From Planctomycetota bacterium (lineage in GTDB: Bacteria > Planctomycetota > Phycisphaerae > WQYP01): a DNA stretch of 20,220 nucleotides. Positions 8,131 through 17,440 of this stretch are shown here, piece after piece (positions within the stretch are counted from its first letter, which is position 1; each line of letters opens with the position of its first letter). The DNA is taken from contig JAJZOA010000276.1 in the NCBI GenBank assembly GCA_021852225.1, positions 1 to 20,220 on the forward strand, given 5' to 3'. Made by a program: the position numbers and the translations under genes. The notes under the pieces were generated by a model. The model searched no databases. It was not told the DNA's origin and worked only from the letters and a program-made list of their open reading frames with translations.

Positions 8131-9765
8131 ATGCCTTCCTCCCCAAATTCCGCCAAACGCCCCATGATGCTTATTGTCCGCGATGGCTGGGGCTGCAATC
8201 CGCATTCAGAAATGGATGCTTACAATGCCGTTAAAATTGCCCGGCATCCGGTGGATGACCACCTGATGGCCGAATATCCAAGTGTGCTGGTGCATACCAG
8301 CGGCGAATGGGTTGGGTTGCCCGATGGTGTGATGGGCAACAGCGAAGTAGGGCACCAGAACATTGGTGCCGGCCGCATTGTGGACCAGGAAACGATGCGC
8401 ATCACGCGACGCATTCGCGAGGGTAGTTTTTTTCAAAACGCGGCTTTGAACAAGGCGTTCAGCCGGGCGCTGGATATGAACAGTCGCGTGCATATTCTGG
8501 GCCTTTGTTCGGATGGCCGGGTGCATTCAGACCTTGAGCACGCCTATGCGATTCTGGAACTGGCCCACCGAGTCAATTTTCCATCGGACCGCGTGTTTAT
8601 TCACGCGATAACCGATGGCCGCGATACCGCGCCGCAGGGGGCACGAAAATATTTAGCCAGCCTGGAGGCCAAAACCAGGGAACTGGGAATCGGCCGCATC
8701 GCCAGTGTGGTCGGGCGGTACTACGCGATGGACCGCGACAACCGCTGGGACCGTGTGGAAAACGCCTTTAACCTGCTGACCCGGCGGGCAGGCAAACATT
8801 TCCCGACGGCGCAAGCCGCACTGGAAGATTATTACACCCATGCTTCTGAACCCTCACGGGCGGGTGATGAATTTGTGGTGCCCAGTGTGATTGACCTTCC
8901 AAACGGCGTAGATGCGGCGATTCATGACCATGACTCGGTTATCTTTTTTAATTACCGTGGTGATCGGCCGCGCGAAATTACTAAAGCATTCGTCTATGAC
9001 GATGCCCGGTTTTCCGCTGAGAAAAATGGCGGCTTCAGGCGGTCATCGCGACCGAAAGACCTGCTGTTTGTTACCATGACCGCCTATGAGGAAGGCCTTC
9101 CCGTGGAGGTGGTCTTTCCCAAGCCGGAAAAAATGCACGACATTCTGGGCATGTATATGGCCGAGCTTGGCCTGAAGCAGTTCCGATCGGCGGAAACGGA
9201 GAAATTTCCGCATGTCACGTTCTTTTTCAATGACTATCGCGAGTCGCCTTTCCCGCGGGAAAGCCGCCAAATGGCACCAAGTCCGAAAGTTTCAACCTAT
9301 GACCAGCAGCCGGAAATGAGCGCTGCCGAAGTGACGGATATTGTACTTGAAAACCTGAATTCCGGTGAAAACGATCTGTATGTGGTGAACTTTGCCAATG
9401 GCGACATGGTAGGCCACACCGGCAATTTACAGGCCGCCATTAAGGCCGTGGAAACCGTGGATGCCTGCGTAGGAAAGCTGGTAGACAAGGTGAAAAAGAT
9501 GGGCGGCGCATTGATTGTCACCGCCGACCACGGCAATTGCGAGCAGATGTGGGACCCGATTAACAATTGTCCGCACACCAGCCATACCACATTTGATGTT
9601 CCGCTGATTGTCGTCGACGACCGCTATCGCGGAGTGAAACTTCGTTCAGGCGGCTGTTTGGCAGATGTCGCCCCGACTATGCTGATGATGATGGGTCTGC
9701 CTCAGCCGTCAGAAATGACTGGAAAGTCATTGCTGCCCGCTTTGGCAAAACAGTCCATCGCCTGA
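8131..9765 (+). CDS. gpmI: 2,3-bisphosphoglycerate-independent phosphoglycerate mutase
   Basis: This cytoplasmic glycolytic and gluconeogenic enzyme interconverts 3- and 2-phosphoglycerate through a phosphoserine, using two Mn2+ ions. All key parts of the alkaline-phosphatase-like fold are visible: Asp18 in RDGWG, catalytic Ser71 in NSEVGHQNIGAGR, the HAITDGRDTAP substrate loop, the YYAMDRDNRWDR motif, Asp425 and His429 in NGDMVGHTGN, Asp466-His467 in TADHGN, and His482/His485 in PHTSHTT. The protein is 544 residues, somewhat longer than the usual 510. ATG 8131 has GGAG at 8121-8124 with 6-base spacing. It follows the permease gene by 116 bases on the same strand, so read-through is possible. 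It is the last plus-strand gene before the strand switch. Confidence 0.97.
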   Translation: MPSSPNSAKRPMMLIVRDGWGCNPHSEMDAYNAVKIARHPVDDHLMAEYPSVLVHTSGEWVGLPDGVMGNSEVGHQNIGAGRIVDQETMRITRRIREGSFFQNAALNKAFSRALDMNSRVHILGLCSDGRVHSDLEHAYAILELAHRVNFPSDRVFIHAITDGRDTAPQGARKYLASLEAKTRELGIGRIASVVGRYYAMDRDNRWDRVENAFNLLTRRAGKHFPTAQAALEDYYTHASEPSRAGDEFVVPSVIDLPNGVDAAIHDHDSVIFFNYRGDRPREITKAFVYDDARFSAEKNGGFRRSSRPKDLLFVTMTAYEEGLPVEVVFPKPEKMHDILGMYMAELGLKQFRSAETEKFPHVTFFFNDYRESPFPRESRQMAPSPKVSTYDQQPEMSAAEVTDIVLENLNSGENDLYVVNFANGDMVGHTGNLQAAIKAVETVDACVGKLVDKVKKMGGALIVTADHGNCEQMWDPINNCPHTSHTTFDVPLIVVDDRYRGVKLRSGGCLADVAPTMLMMMGLPQPSEMTGKSLLPALAKQSIA

Positions 9766-9857
9766 GCTTCACATTTAATAAAGGGCCACCGACGAAAAGG
9801 CTGGCCGACAAGTTCGCCGACGGCCCAAGCCCTTGCGGACAGGGAATCCGCGGTGAA

Positions 9858-9893
9858 CGTCACGGAATTGTTCGTGGAATAGTCGCCGTGACG
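9858..9893. terminator. Inverted repeat between convergent genes
   Basis: CGTCACGG at 9858-9865 and CCGTGACG at 9886-9893 form a perfect 8-bp stem with a 20-base loop. The repeat lies in the 145-base gap between gpmI (plus) and the lipoprotein gene ending at 9911 (minus), where a shared transcription stop would be expected. No T-run follows on either side, so the call is tentative. Confidence 0.3.
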
Positions 9894-9910
9894 CCCGATC
9901 GGATGCCTGA

Positions 9911-10120
9911 TCAATGGTGCTCATATTGATCGCCATCATGGTGGTCGTCCTGGTGGTCGTCGTCGCGCTGGTAATACTGGTCGTGTCCACGGTCGTCACC
10001 ACGGCCCCACCCATGCCAGACGCATCCACCCGTCCCGATCAACAGAGGGGCGAGAACAAATACGGCAAGGTACCACACCCGGCACCCGGTGATAAAATAA
10101 CGAATTGCATTCCTGGCCAT
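9911..10120 (-). CDS. Small lipoprotein with Asp/His-rich tail (paralogue 1)
   Basis: The 69-residue product has a basic N-terminus, a hydrophobic segment (about 15-30) and a lipobox-like end (IGTGGC) placing the acylated cysteine at residue 33. The remaining 36 residues are almost entirely Asp, His, Gly, Arg, Gln and Tyr, with runs such as RDDDHQDDHHDGDQYEHH. ATG 10120 is preferred because GGAG lies 6 bases upstream; a GTG four codons earlier overlaps that site. It is probably exported and lipid-anchored; the His/Asp tail suggests divalent-metal binding, but that is inference. It resembles the neighbouring gene at 10286-10567 in length to the cysteine and overall plan. The family is not known to me. 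The opposite strand reads as a hydrophobic frame, an artefact of Asp codons read as Val/Ile. Confidence 0.6.
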   Translation of the reverse strand: MARNAIRYFITGCRVWYLAVFVLAPLLIGTGGCVWHGWGRGDDRGHDQYYQRDDDHQDDHHDGDQYEHH

Positions 10121-10285
10121 AATATTCTCCACTTACGACGCCATGGGAAAAATACCGCCCCTGATTGAAACACCGGTTACAATATTTGCGGCCCCAATTG
10201 ATTGTAGCCAGGGAATTGGCAGTTTCCACTTTATTTCTTTTCTTTCCAGGAATCCGGGGTTACATACAGAATTGTGGAGTTGGCC

Positions 10286-10567
10286 CTAATATCCGTAACC
10301 CGAAGAAACAGGACGGCCGGGCGTCGCATAATGGAAATAGTCATCGCGGTCGTAGACGGAACTGCGATCATCGTCTTCGTCGTCGCGGTCATCATCGCCG
10401 TCGTCTCGGTCACGATGGTAATAAGCCGGTCCACATTGATTGTTATTCTGATACCATGGCGACGAAGTGCATCCAGCAGCCCCCATAAGCCCGATACCCA
10501 GAATAAACGCGGAAATTCGCCAAAGTCGACTGAAAAACGCGATCCACACCAATGCCCGCCGCACCAT
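10286..10567 (-). CDS. Small lipoprotein with Asp/Arg-rich tail (paralogue 2)
   Basis: This 93-residue product has the same plan as the gene at 9911-10120: basic start, hydrophobic helix, and a lipobox-like MGAAGC with cysteine 33. In an ungapped comparison the first 33 residues share 11 identities with the neighbour (including Met1, Arg3, Ala5, Arg14, Trp16, Phe21, Leu23, Gly29 and Cys33). The exported part starts TSSPWYQNNNQCGPAYY, then a strongly charged RDRDDGDDDRDDEDDDR block, and ends in a Tyr/Gly/Pro-rich tail. ATG 10567 is chosen because GGAGG sits 6 bases upstream on the minus strand; a start 8 codons earlier would span it. The gap to the next gene downstream is 165 bases. The function is unknown; an acidic surface or cation-binding role is only a guess. 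Confidence 0.62.
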   Translation of the reverse strand: MVRRALVWIAFFSRLWRISAFILGIGLMGAAGCTSSPWYQNNNQCGPAYYHRDRDDGDDDRDDEDDDRSSVYDRDDYFHYATPGRPVSSGYGY

Positions 10568-10840
10568 GGGTGACCTCCATTCTCGAATCATTGGAAAACA
10601 TAATTCGAAAAGTTGCCGCCAATGCTGCCCGCAGCAAACGCGACAATTTTATAACGCGGCCCAAGCCACTGTGGTTACACCGCGGTCCAAGCCGTGGCAG
10701 CCGAATTTGCGGTTGCAGCCCCCGTAGTTGCGGTGGAAGCCGGTTGCACTGATTTTCGACAGCGTAGGCACCATTTATTCCGCCAATGTATTGGCGATCA
10801 ACTGATAAACGGCCAATTGTGCAAAGGCTTACCGCAGCCG

Positions 10841-13696
10841 CTATTTGACCGGCTGTGTTTGAAATTCCAGTGTCGCGGCGGGCAGCCCCGGACTGCGGGC
10901 CGTGACCGTCACACTTCCGGCGGTGTTTGTTGCCCGCACGAGCACCATGCACTTGCCATAAAAGGCGTTGCTGTAATCGGCCGCATTGGGTATCTGGCTT
11001 GCGGGGTCGCCGTTGGAGGTACCCGCAATGTCGGCCGGTCCACTGACGGCAAACGTTATGCGAGCTGCGGAACTATCCACTACATGGCCGTGGGCATCCA
11101 TTACTTCTACGCCGATGGGCGCGATGCTCAGACCGTCGGCCATTATGTGCGGCCATTCGTTGAACAATTTGATACGGGCTGGAGCACCCGGCGTTTGCAC
11201 GTGAAAGGTTGCCACAACAGCGGTTCCGGAATACCCTTTTACCGTCAGGCGACCAGGATGCCATGGCACAGTCCAATCAACATATTTAAACTTTGGCATA
11301 TCTTTAGCGCCCAGGCTTCTGCCGTTGACGAACAGTTCCACCCGCGAACAGTTGGAAAAACAGCGCACGGTAACGGGTGTGCCGACAGGCTTGTCCGGAA
11401 AATCCCATTGCGGCTGAATATACACCATCGGCTTGCGGGTCCAGCAGGCCTTATAATAATAGGCGTCTGGCTTGGGAAAGCCGCAAATATCCAGCAGGCC
11501 AAAATGAGAATTGGTATCCGGCCACTGGTATGGCGTCGGTTCGCCGCGATAATCAAAACCAGTCCAGACAAAACCACCGGCCACAAAGGGCTGGGTTCCT
11601 ATCAGGGGCCAGGTATTCCACGGCACCTGCGACCATGGGCTGTGCATGGTGTACTGGCCAACCAGGCCGGCTTTGGCGTTATTTTTCATAACGCCACGGT
11701 CAGATTCCGAACTTCCGACTTCGCTGCCGAAGATCGGAAAATGCGGAAACTGCCGATGCATTTTTATGTAATTGCCCGGAGCATAATTAATGCCCAGTAA
11801 ATCTTCCACAGTGGCAAAGCCCTTGGGATAACCGCCATTCATGGCACTTGTAATCGGGCGCGTGGGGTCAAGTTTCCGTACAATTTTCATCATGTGCCGA
11901 AACAGTTTTGCGCCGAAGGGAGTTGCCTGAATATACATTTCCTCATTGGCCAACGACCACATGATCACCGATGGATGGTTGCGGTCGCGGAGGATCAGAG
12001 TCTGAAGATTCCGGTTCTGACCGTACGGCACCCCCACGTATGATTTTGCACTCCGATAGTCTCCACCTTCACGGGTATCGCCGATTTCACGGTTTTCATC
12101 CATGACCAGCATACCCAGATGATCGCAAGCCTTGTAAAGCGCGGTGTTCATGGCATTATGCGAACAGCGGTAGGCATTGGAACCAATCGCCTTCAGGCGG
12201 GCCACACGCCACCACCACAAATCCGCAGGAGCACCTACACCCACCGCGGGAAAATCCTGATGGTTGCAGGTGCCATCCAATTCCACATGGCGACCGTTCA
12301 GATAAAAGCCGCTTCTGGCGCTGTAGCGAATGGTGCGTATGCCAAACGACGTGGTTTTGGCATCCGCAAGATGGGCACCTGCCTTTAGGCTGGTATGCAG
12401 AGAATACAGGTTGCAATGATGCAGCGACCACAATTTGGCGCGATACACGGTCGCCGTCTGATTAAACGTCGCTCTGGACAATCCAGCGATGGTTTCCGGG
12501 GTGCGAACCGTGGCGACGACTTTTCCGGTTGGCGCGATTATTGTTGAAACAAGGTCAACTGACCGCGGCTGTTTGTGCTGATTGACCAGTGTGGTTTGAA
12601 TCACCAGTCCGGCATCGGCACGATCGCCGTTGCCGCCATAGCGAATCCTGCCCGGAACAGTGGCCATTACAAATGCACCCCAATGGGCAATATGCAGGCG
12701 GTGTTTGGCCATCAGCCATACATTGCGGTAAATGCCGCCGCCTTCATACCACCATCCTTCGGTGGCGCGTGGGTCAACATAAACAGCCAGCGAATTGGCC
12801 GCGCCGAAATGCACGGCGGAAGCGATATCGCATTGGAACGGCGAATAGCCATCAGCATGCTCCCCCACCTGAATACCGTTTACATAGACCACAGCATCGC
12901 TAAGCACTCCACCAAAATACAATTCCAATGAACGGTTCTTGTCTGATACGGGAACCGTAAACGTGCGTTTGTACCAGACGGGGTAAACAGGCAGGTAGCC
13001 GTGCGAGCCGTTGGCGCGGCGGTTGAATTTTCCGTTTACGACAAAATCGTTGGGGACCAGAACAGATTGCCAATGGACACTGCCCCCGGCACCGACCGCC
13101 GCGAAGGCCGCCGGTGGAAAATCCGCAATGGCGGCGTTGCCCAGGACGACGGGTTTAAGCGTGGCCTGTTTGTTACCCGGATGGGTCATGTGTACCAGAA
13201 TGCGCAGCGTGTTGGTCCCGTGGCTGTTCCAGGCGCTGTTCAGTGGCACCTGAAACCAGAACGCCCCGCCCCGATGGTCGGTCAGCATGGTACCGTTCAG
13301 ATAAACCGTTGCGCGCGTTGAAACACCCTGAAATTCCAACATATGCAGACCGGCGGGCAGTTGGGGCAACGTGGCTTTGAACCAGGCATATCCCTGCTTG
13401 CCATGAAAAAGATCCTGTTTGCCAATGGCGTAATTTGCCACCCATGGCAGCGTTCCACGGGCAGCCTTCGCAGTCCAATGCGCCGGCGGTTCACCGGTCC
13501 CCAGCGATGAATACCGCCATTGCCAGTGCGTAATCGGAACGGCGTGTTGCAGTTGCGTCAGAGTAGCTTTTTGCAGCATCCACGAGCCTGAAAGAAGTGT
13601 TTTGTCGCGCGGGGCGGCGGACAATTGACCCGTCAGACCAACCGACAAAACAACCATGACCAGCATCAGACTGTAGCGCTTGAAAACCTGCACCAT
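10841..13696 (-). CDS. Secreted glycoside hydrolase family 2 (beta-galactosidase-like, DUF4982)
   Basis: The 951-residue enzyme is predicted to be exported and to hydrolyse beta-linked sugars by the retaining GH2 mechanism. It begins MVQVFKRYSLMLVMVVLSVG with a likely signal peptide cut near LSAA-PRD. Then come the sugar-binding jelly-roll domain (about 35-230), an Ig-like domain (about 250-450), and the TIM barrel with DGTCNHQDFP, the acid/base pair Asn584-Glu585 in MWSLANEEM, and nucleophile Glu659 in IFGSEVGSS. A DUF4982-type domain (about 745-830; VELFVNGRSLGAKDMPKF) and a final Ig-like GH2 C-terminal domain follow. ATG 13696 has GGAG 8 bases upstream and gives a clean signal peptide; an earlier in-frame start at 13789 would bury it. 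No sugar transporter or regulator is adjacent. The exact substrate (galactoside, glucuronide or other) is not determined. Confidence 0.93.
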   Translation of the reverse strand: MVQVFKRYSLMLVMVVLSVGLTGQLSAAPRDKTLLSGSWMLQKATLTQLQHAVPITHWQWRYSSLGTGEPPAHWTAKAARGTLPWVANYAIGKQDLFHGKQGYAWFKATLPQLPAGLHMLEFQGVSTRATVYLNGTMLTDHRGGAFWFQVPLNSAWNSHGTNTLRILVHMTHPGNKQATLKPVVLGNAAIADFPPAAFAAVGAGGSVHWQSVLVPNDFVVNGKFNRRANGSHGYLPVYPVWYKRTFTVPVSDKNRSLELYFGGVLSDAVVYVNGIQVGEHADGYSPFQCDIASAVHFGAANSLAVYVDPRATEGWWYEGGGIYRNVWLMAKHRLHIAHWGAFVMATVPGRIRYGGNGDRADAGLVIQTTLVNQHKQPRSVDLVSTIIAPTGKVVATVRTPETIAGLSRATFNQTATVYRAKLWSLHHCNLYSLHTSLKAGAHLADAKTTSFGIRTIRYSARSGFYLNGRHVELDGTCNHQDFPAVGVGAPADLWWWRVARLKAIGSNAYRCSHNAMNTALYKACDHLGMLVMDENREIGDTREGGDYRSAKSYVGVPYGQNRNLQTLILRDRNHPSVIMWSLANEEMYIQATPFGAKLFRHMMKIVRKLDPTRPITSAMNGGYPKGFATVEDLLGINYAPGNYIKMHRQFPHFPIFGSEVGSSESDRGVMKNNAKAGLVGQYTMHSPWSQVPWNTWPLIGTQPFVAGGFVWTGFDYRGEPTPYQWPDTNSHFGLLDICGFPKPDAYYYKACWTRKPMVYIQPQWDFPDKPVGTPVTVRCFSNCSRVELFVNGRSLGAKDMPKFKYVDWTVPWHPGRLTVKGYSGTAVVATFHVQTPGAPARIKLFNEWPHIMADGLSIAPIGVEVMDAHGHVVDSSAARITFAVSGPADIAGTSNGDPASQIPNAADYSNAFYGKCMVLVRATNTAGSVTVTARSPGLPAATLEFQTQPVK

Positions 13697-13790
13697 TTTA
13701 ACGGCTCCGGAAAAATCATTCTGTGGACGCCACCCGCTGCGGAGTTCGCATTGGCAATTTTCCACATCCGACACACATTTGGAACGCAAT

Positions 13791-13820
13791 AGAATACCGT
13801 CATCCGCCGGTAAATATCAA
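13791..13820 (-). promoter_or_regulatory. Candidate sigma70-type promoter for the GH2 gene
   Basis: Read on the minus strand, TTGATA (13820-13815) and TATTCT (13796-13791) are separated by 18 bases, matching the -35 consensus at 5 of 6 and the -10 at 4 of 6. The start point would fall near 13784, leaving a leader of about 88 bases before ATG 13696. Confidence 0.35.
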
Positions 13821-14012
13821 TGCGGTCTTAATTTTTTTCCCGCGATTATCGGAAAAGAGCCGGGTGCGGAATATTCCCCCCCCCGAATACATTACAAGCG
13901 ACACCCAGCCATCTTCCAACTTCCCCGGCGATAGCCAATCGACGTTCGCCAGGACAAGTAAACTGGGCGCACGGTGAACCGCCAGTTTGCCTGCGGAGCA
14001 TTGTCGGACCGC

Positions 14013-17000
14013 CTACGCGCGGCGCGCAACATCGGAGGCGGCGGGGTCTACAATGAATTTTTCGATTCCCGCGCGAAGGGACTGACTGGTATCGCGCAGC
14101 TGTCGCAAGCCATCACGTACCGGAATTGCCCCGGCGGCGATTTCCGCGATCTGGGTGTGCAACAGCCTGTGCAGGGAATCAAGCTCCGGGAATGGTTCCA
14201 ACTGCCGCGTCAGCGGACAAAGCGAAATATCTCCGACGGTAATCGGTGAAAAAATGCTTGGCGTACGCAAAAGGATTTCCACGACCGACCGGTACCATAT
14301 TAAATGTCCGGCATAGGCCGCCAGCGGACCATCAGGCGGTTCAAGTTTCAGCGGTGAAGATTTAATCAGTTCCAGCATATTGTCCGCCATCGCGGGCCGG
14401 GCGATGGCGTATCCCTGAACTCGACGGGCACCCAGCGTGCGAACGGCTGCGAACACATCCTTGTTCTCAACCCCTTCAATTACGCATTCGACTTTTAAGC
14501 CCCGGGCAAGGTCCAGCACACTCATAAGAAACTGCAAATCCTTCGGGCGGCGTTGCAGGCCGACACAGAAAATATGGTCCAGCTTGATGACATCCACCGG
14601 CAATTCGCGCACACGCAGCAGGCTGGCATAGGCACTGCCCAGGTCATCCAGAGCGATCTGCACACCAAGAGACTTGAGCCGTTCCAATGCCTGCTTGGCT
14701 CCGCGATGGGAAAGAATTTCGCCGCCCTCGAGTATTTCCAAAGTAATGCGCTCCGGCGCAATGCCGTTTTGCTGAATTATCCGCTGCAGATTCGCAGGCA
14801 TAACCGGGTCGAGCAAATCCATGGATTCAAAATTCACCGCGACGCGCACGGAATAACCAAGCTGATCCCATTGGCGAAGCTGCGCCAGCGATTCGGTCAG
14901 AACCGCCAGACTCAGTCTCCTGATATCCGCCGGTGAAAGCCGCGGCAAAAACTGCCCCGGCGCGTAGATATCGTCGCCTGATCGCAACCTTGCCAGCGCT
15001 TCAACCTCGCGAATTTCTCCGGAAGGCACATTGAGCACCGGCTGATAAAAAACCAGCAGACCTGAAGAGATCAGCTTTGGAAAAAAATCGTCGCCGCTGC
15101 GAGTGCCAGTCACGGGCGAATTCACCGCAGAATCGTAAACCGCGTAAAACGTGCCGGTGCGGCGGCGATCCTGCTTGACGGCGTAAAGCGCCATATCCGC
15201 GTCGCGCAGAAGATCGCTGTTTCTTGGCGATCCTGCGGCATAAAGCGCCACCCCTATACTGGCCTTGATCTGCACCTTGGCCTGATCCACGGAAAAAGGT
15301 GTTTCCACGGCCTCGCGAATCCTGTTCAGAACGATGTCCAGGTCACCACGATCGCTGATCTCTTCAAGCACCATCACGAATTCGTCGCCGCCCAGGCGCG
15401 CCAGAAAATCCGAATCGCGCAGGCAGACTTTTAACCGGCTGGCCAACTCACGCAGAATCTGGTCGCCGGCGGAATGACCATGGGTATCGTTGACGGGCTT
15501 GAACAGGTCCAGATCCAGAATTGCCAGCGCCATGTCCCGTTTGTGGCGAGCTGCGCGGGGCAGAGCGGTTTGCAGGTGTTGTTCCAGCGCATATCGATTG
15601 GGAAGGCCGGTCAAAAAATCGCTGGCCGCAAGTTGCTGCAGGTGCGATTCCTTGGCCTTGAGTTCCGTTATATCCGTCGACACACCGACATAATGGCGGA
15701 TTCGACCGGCCTCGTCCGTGATGGAACTTATGCTGATGATGACCGGAAACAGGTCGCCATTTTTACGCCGATTCCACATTTCTCCTTGCCAGCGACCGGA
15801 GTGGTGAACCGCCGCCCACATATTCTGATAAAAATGCCGGTCATGCCGGCCAGACCTGAACAGGCGAGGAGTCTGGCCAATAAGTTCCTCGGCGGCATAT
15901 CCGGTGGTGCGCAGCAGCGCCGCGTTGGCGTATACAATCCGTTCGTCCGCATCAGTAATCAGAATCCCTTCCTGAGCGGATTCAAAGACCCGTTCGGTTA
16001 AGCGCAATCGTTTAAGACTTTCCTCCAGCCGCATTTCATGGCGGCGCTTCTCAATTTTCACACCCAGTACATCGCCCAGCCGGTTGAATAATTCAACCAT
16101 GGAGGAAAATGCCACACGTCCGCGGCTGGCTCCCAGACACAGTGCGCCCCATATCTGACCATCCACCCGCACGGGAATAGCCGCAAACTGACAAACACCC
16201 AACTCCGCGGCCAAGGCGCGCCAAGCGGAAAATTCCGGGGCGGCAAGATGCGGCTCGCTTAGATAATCATTACTGAAAACAGCCTGACCAGATGAAACCA
16301 CCCGATTCAGAAATGGAGGCCGATCACCGGCGGGTTGTGAAATAATGCGACCGGCAAACGGGTCGGACAATTCCGGCCGCACGGAATGGATGGCGACAAT
16401 CTGAAAACCGTCGTCGGATTCGGCCCGCACGACATCAATAACGGAAAAATAATCGACCGAAAAAAAACGCCCCGCGAAGGTTCGGGCGATCTGTTCTTCA
16501 TCCGCGCCGGAATTTGTTTCCTGCTGCGCCAGTGTCAGCGCGTCAAGCAGACTTTCGTAAGCGGTACGCACTTGACGGGTGCGGATCTGTTCGAGGGCTT
16601 TGCCCAAAAGCCGGCCCAGCGCGGCCAGCATATCCTGCATGCCGGAAAAAAAATCCGGCGTGCGGCTGTAAAGCGATAAGACACCCTCCATGCCCCGGAG
16701 GCCCACCAGCGGAACCGAAACAGAACACCGCCATCCGAATCCGAGCTTTTGCCATGGATCCATCACCGGTTCAAGCAGCCAGTCGGCCACGATGACTGTC
16801 GTTTTGGATTTCCAGCAGCGGGCGGCGGGGCCTTGGGGTACTGAATCGCCCACGACGCGAATCTTCGCCAACCGCATATATTCTGCGGCACCGGGACCCG
16901 CGCATTCGTCCGGATACAAATTACCGTGAGCATCTGGACGGCCGACCCAGGCGATCTGCGCTCCCCAGGATTCTATCAGAATATGCATCAGACCGCGGAG

Positions 17001-17117
17001 CATTTCTGTTTCATTTTCAGCGGAAAGAAGCAGCTCGCATAAATCCAGAATTTTGCGGTCATCCGCGCCGCGGGCCGCGGCGGCCAAGTGTGACAAATCA
17101 GCGGAATCTGAATTCAT
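14013..17117 (-). CDS. GAF-GAF-PAS-GGDEF-EAL-CZB c-di-GMP turnover sensor
   Basis: This 1034-residue protein should make and/or degrade the second messenger c-di-GMP in response to signals. Domains in order: GAF (about 25-190), GAF (about 200-355), PAS with PAC end GVSTDITELK (about 370-490), GGDEF (about 500-660), EAL (about 680-920) and a C-terminal helical domain. The cyclase site GGDEF (576-580) is intact, with an inhibitory I-site RDSD (567-570) exactly five residues upstream. The EAL signature (Glu706) and later NFE, LEILEGGE, DDLG, IKLD, EGVE and VQGY elements keep the expected catalytic residues, so both activities look possible. The C-terminus has His938 in GHLIW, Cys967, His983 and His987, the H...C...HxxxH ligand set of the CZB zinc-binding domain. 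ATG 17117 has AAGGA upstream. It has no membrane segment, so it is cytoplasmic. Confidence 0.93.
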   Translation of the reverse strand: MNSDSADLSHLAAAARGADDRKILDLCELLLSAENETEMLRGLMHILIESWGAQIAWVGRPDAHGNLYPDECAGPGAAEYMRLAKIRVVGDSVPQGPAARCWKSKTTVIVADWLLEPVMDPWQKLGFGWRCSVSVPLVGLRGMEGVLSLYSRTPDFFSGMQDMLAALGRLLGKALEQIRTRQVRTAYESLLDALTLAQQETNSGADEEQIARTFAGRFFSVDYFSVIDVVRAESDDGFQIVAIHSVRPELSDPFAGRIISQPAGDRPPFLNRVVSSGQAVFSNDYLSEPHLAAPEFSAWRALAAELGVCQFAAIPVRVDGQIWGALCLGASRGRVAFSSMVELFNRLGDVLGVKIEKRRHEMRLEESLKRLRLTERVFESAQEGILITDADERIVYANAALLRTTGYAAEELIGQTPRLFRSGRHDRHFYQNMWAAVHHSGRWQGEMWNRRKNGDLFPVIISISSITDEAGRIRHYVGVSTDITELKAKESHLQQLAASDFLTGLPNRYALEQHLQTALPRAARHKRDMALAILDLDLFKPVNDTHGHSAGDQILRELASRLKVCLRDSDFLARLGGDEFVMVLEEISDRGDLDIVLNRIREAVETPFSVDQAKVQIKASIGVALYAAGSPRNSDLLRDADMALYAVKQDRRRTGTFYAVYDSAVNSPVTGTRSGDDFFPKLISSGLLVFYQPVLNVPSGEIREVEALARLRSGDDIYAPGQFLPRLSPADIRRLSLAVLTESLAQLRQWDQLGYSVRVAVNFESMDLLDPVMPANLQRIIQQNGIAPERITLEILEGGEILSHRGAKQALERLKSLGVQIALDDLGSAYASLLRVRELPVDVIKLDHIFCVGLQRRPKDLQFLMSVLDLARGLKVECVIEGVENKDVFAAVRTLGARRVQGYAIARPAMADNMLELIKSSPLKLEPPDGPLAAYAGHLIWYRSVVEILLRTPSIFSPITVGDISLCPLTRQLEPFPELDSLHRLLHTQIAEIAAGAIPVRDGLRQLRDTSQSLRAGIEKFIVDPAASDVARRA

Positions 17118-17440
17118 AACCGCATCCTTGCTTCGCGGCCCTCGCTTTACCAATCCGGGCGTGATTGTGCAGCGCCCTGCTTGTTACCGGTCAAACTCTA
17201 TCCGCCTTTTTCCCGCCCCTGACTCCCCTGCGTAGCCGCCATGATACACGACCTATAATAAACAATATTATGACAATGGTGGAGACAAAAGCAATTGTGT
17301 GCAAAAACATGACCGATTGCGATTTAAAGGCAGCACCGCAAGTCAGTTACCTGCAACCCTGATGACATTTACCCGCCCATTTCGATGCAGGCACATTTTA
17401 CTTTTATGCAGGCAGGAAAAGGACGCCCTTTTACGGCCGC
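17118..17440. other. Gene-free stretch upstream of the c-di-GMP gene
   Basis: I see no gene here. The part from about 17240 to 17345 is AT-rich and contains TATAAT at 17254-17259 on the plus strand (the same spot reads TATTAT on the minus strand), but neither orientation has a -35 box at proper distance. The promoter of the minus-strand sensor gene probably lies here. Confidence 0.35.

Noticed and set aside
9914..10573. Two hydrophobic plus-strand frames (9914-10168 and 10274-10573) that look like membrane peptides
   Set aside because: They are antisense to the Asp-rich lipoprotein tails; Asp codons GAC/GAT read backwards as GTC/ATC give Val/Ile. The minus-strand genes have ribosome sites and export signals, so the plus frames are artefacts.
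10694..11800. 368-residue plus-strand open frame
   Set aside because: It mostly overlaps the end of the GH2 gene in antisense, has no family motif and no ribosome site; the GH2 frame with catalytic residues is clearly the real one.
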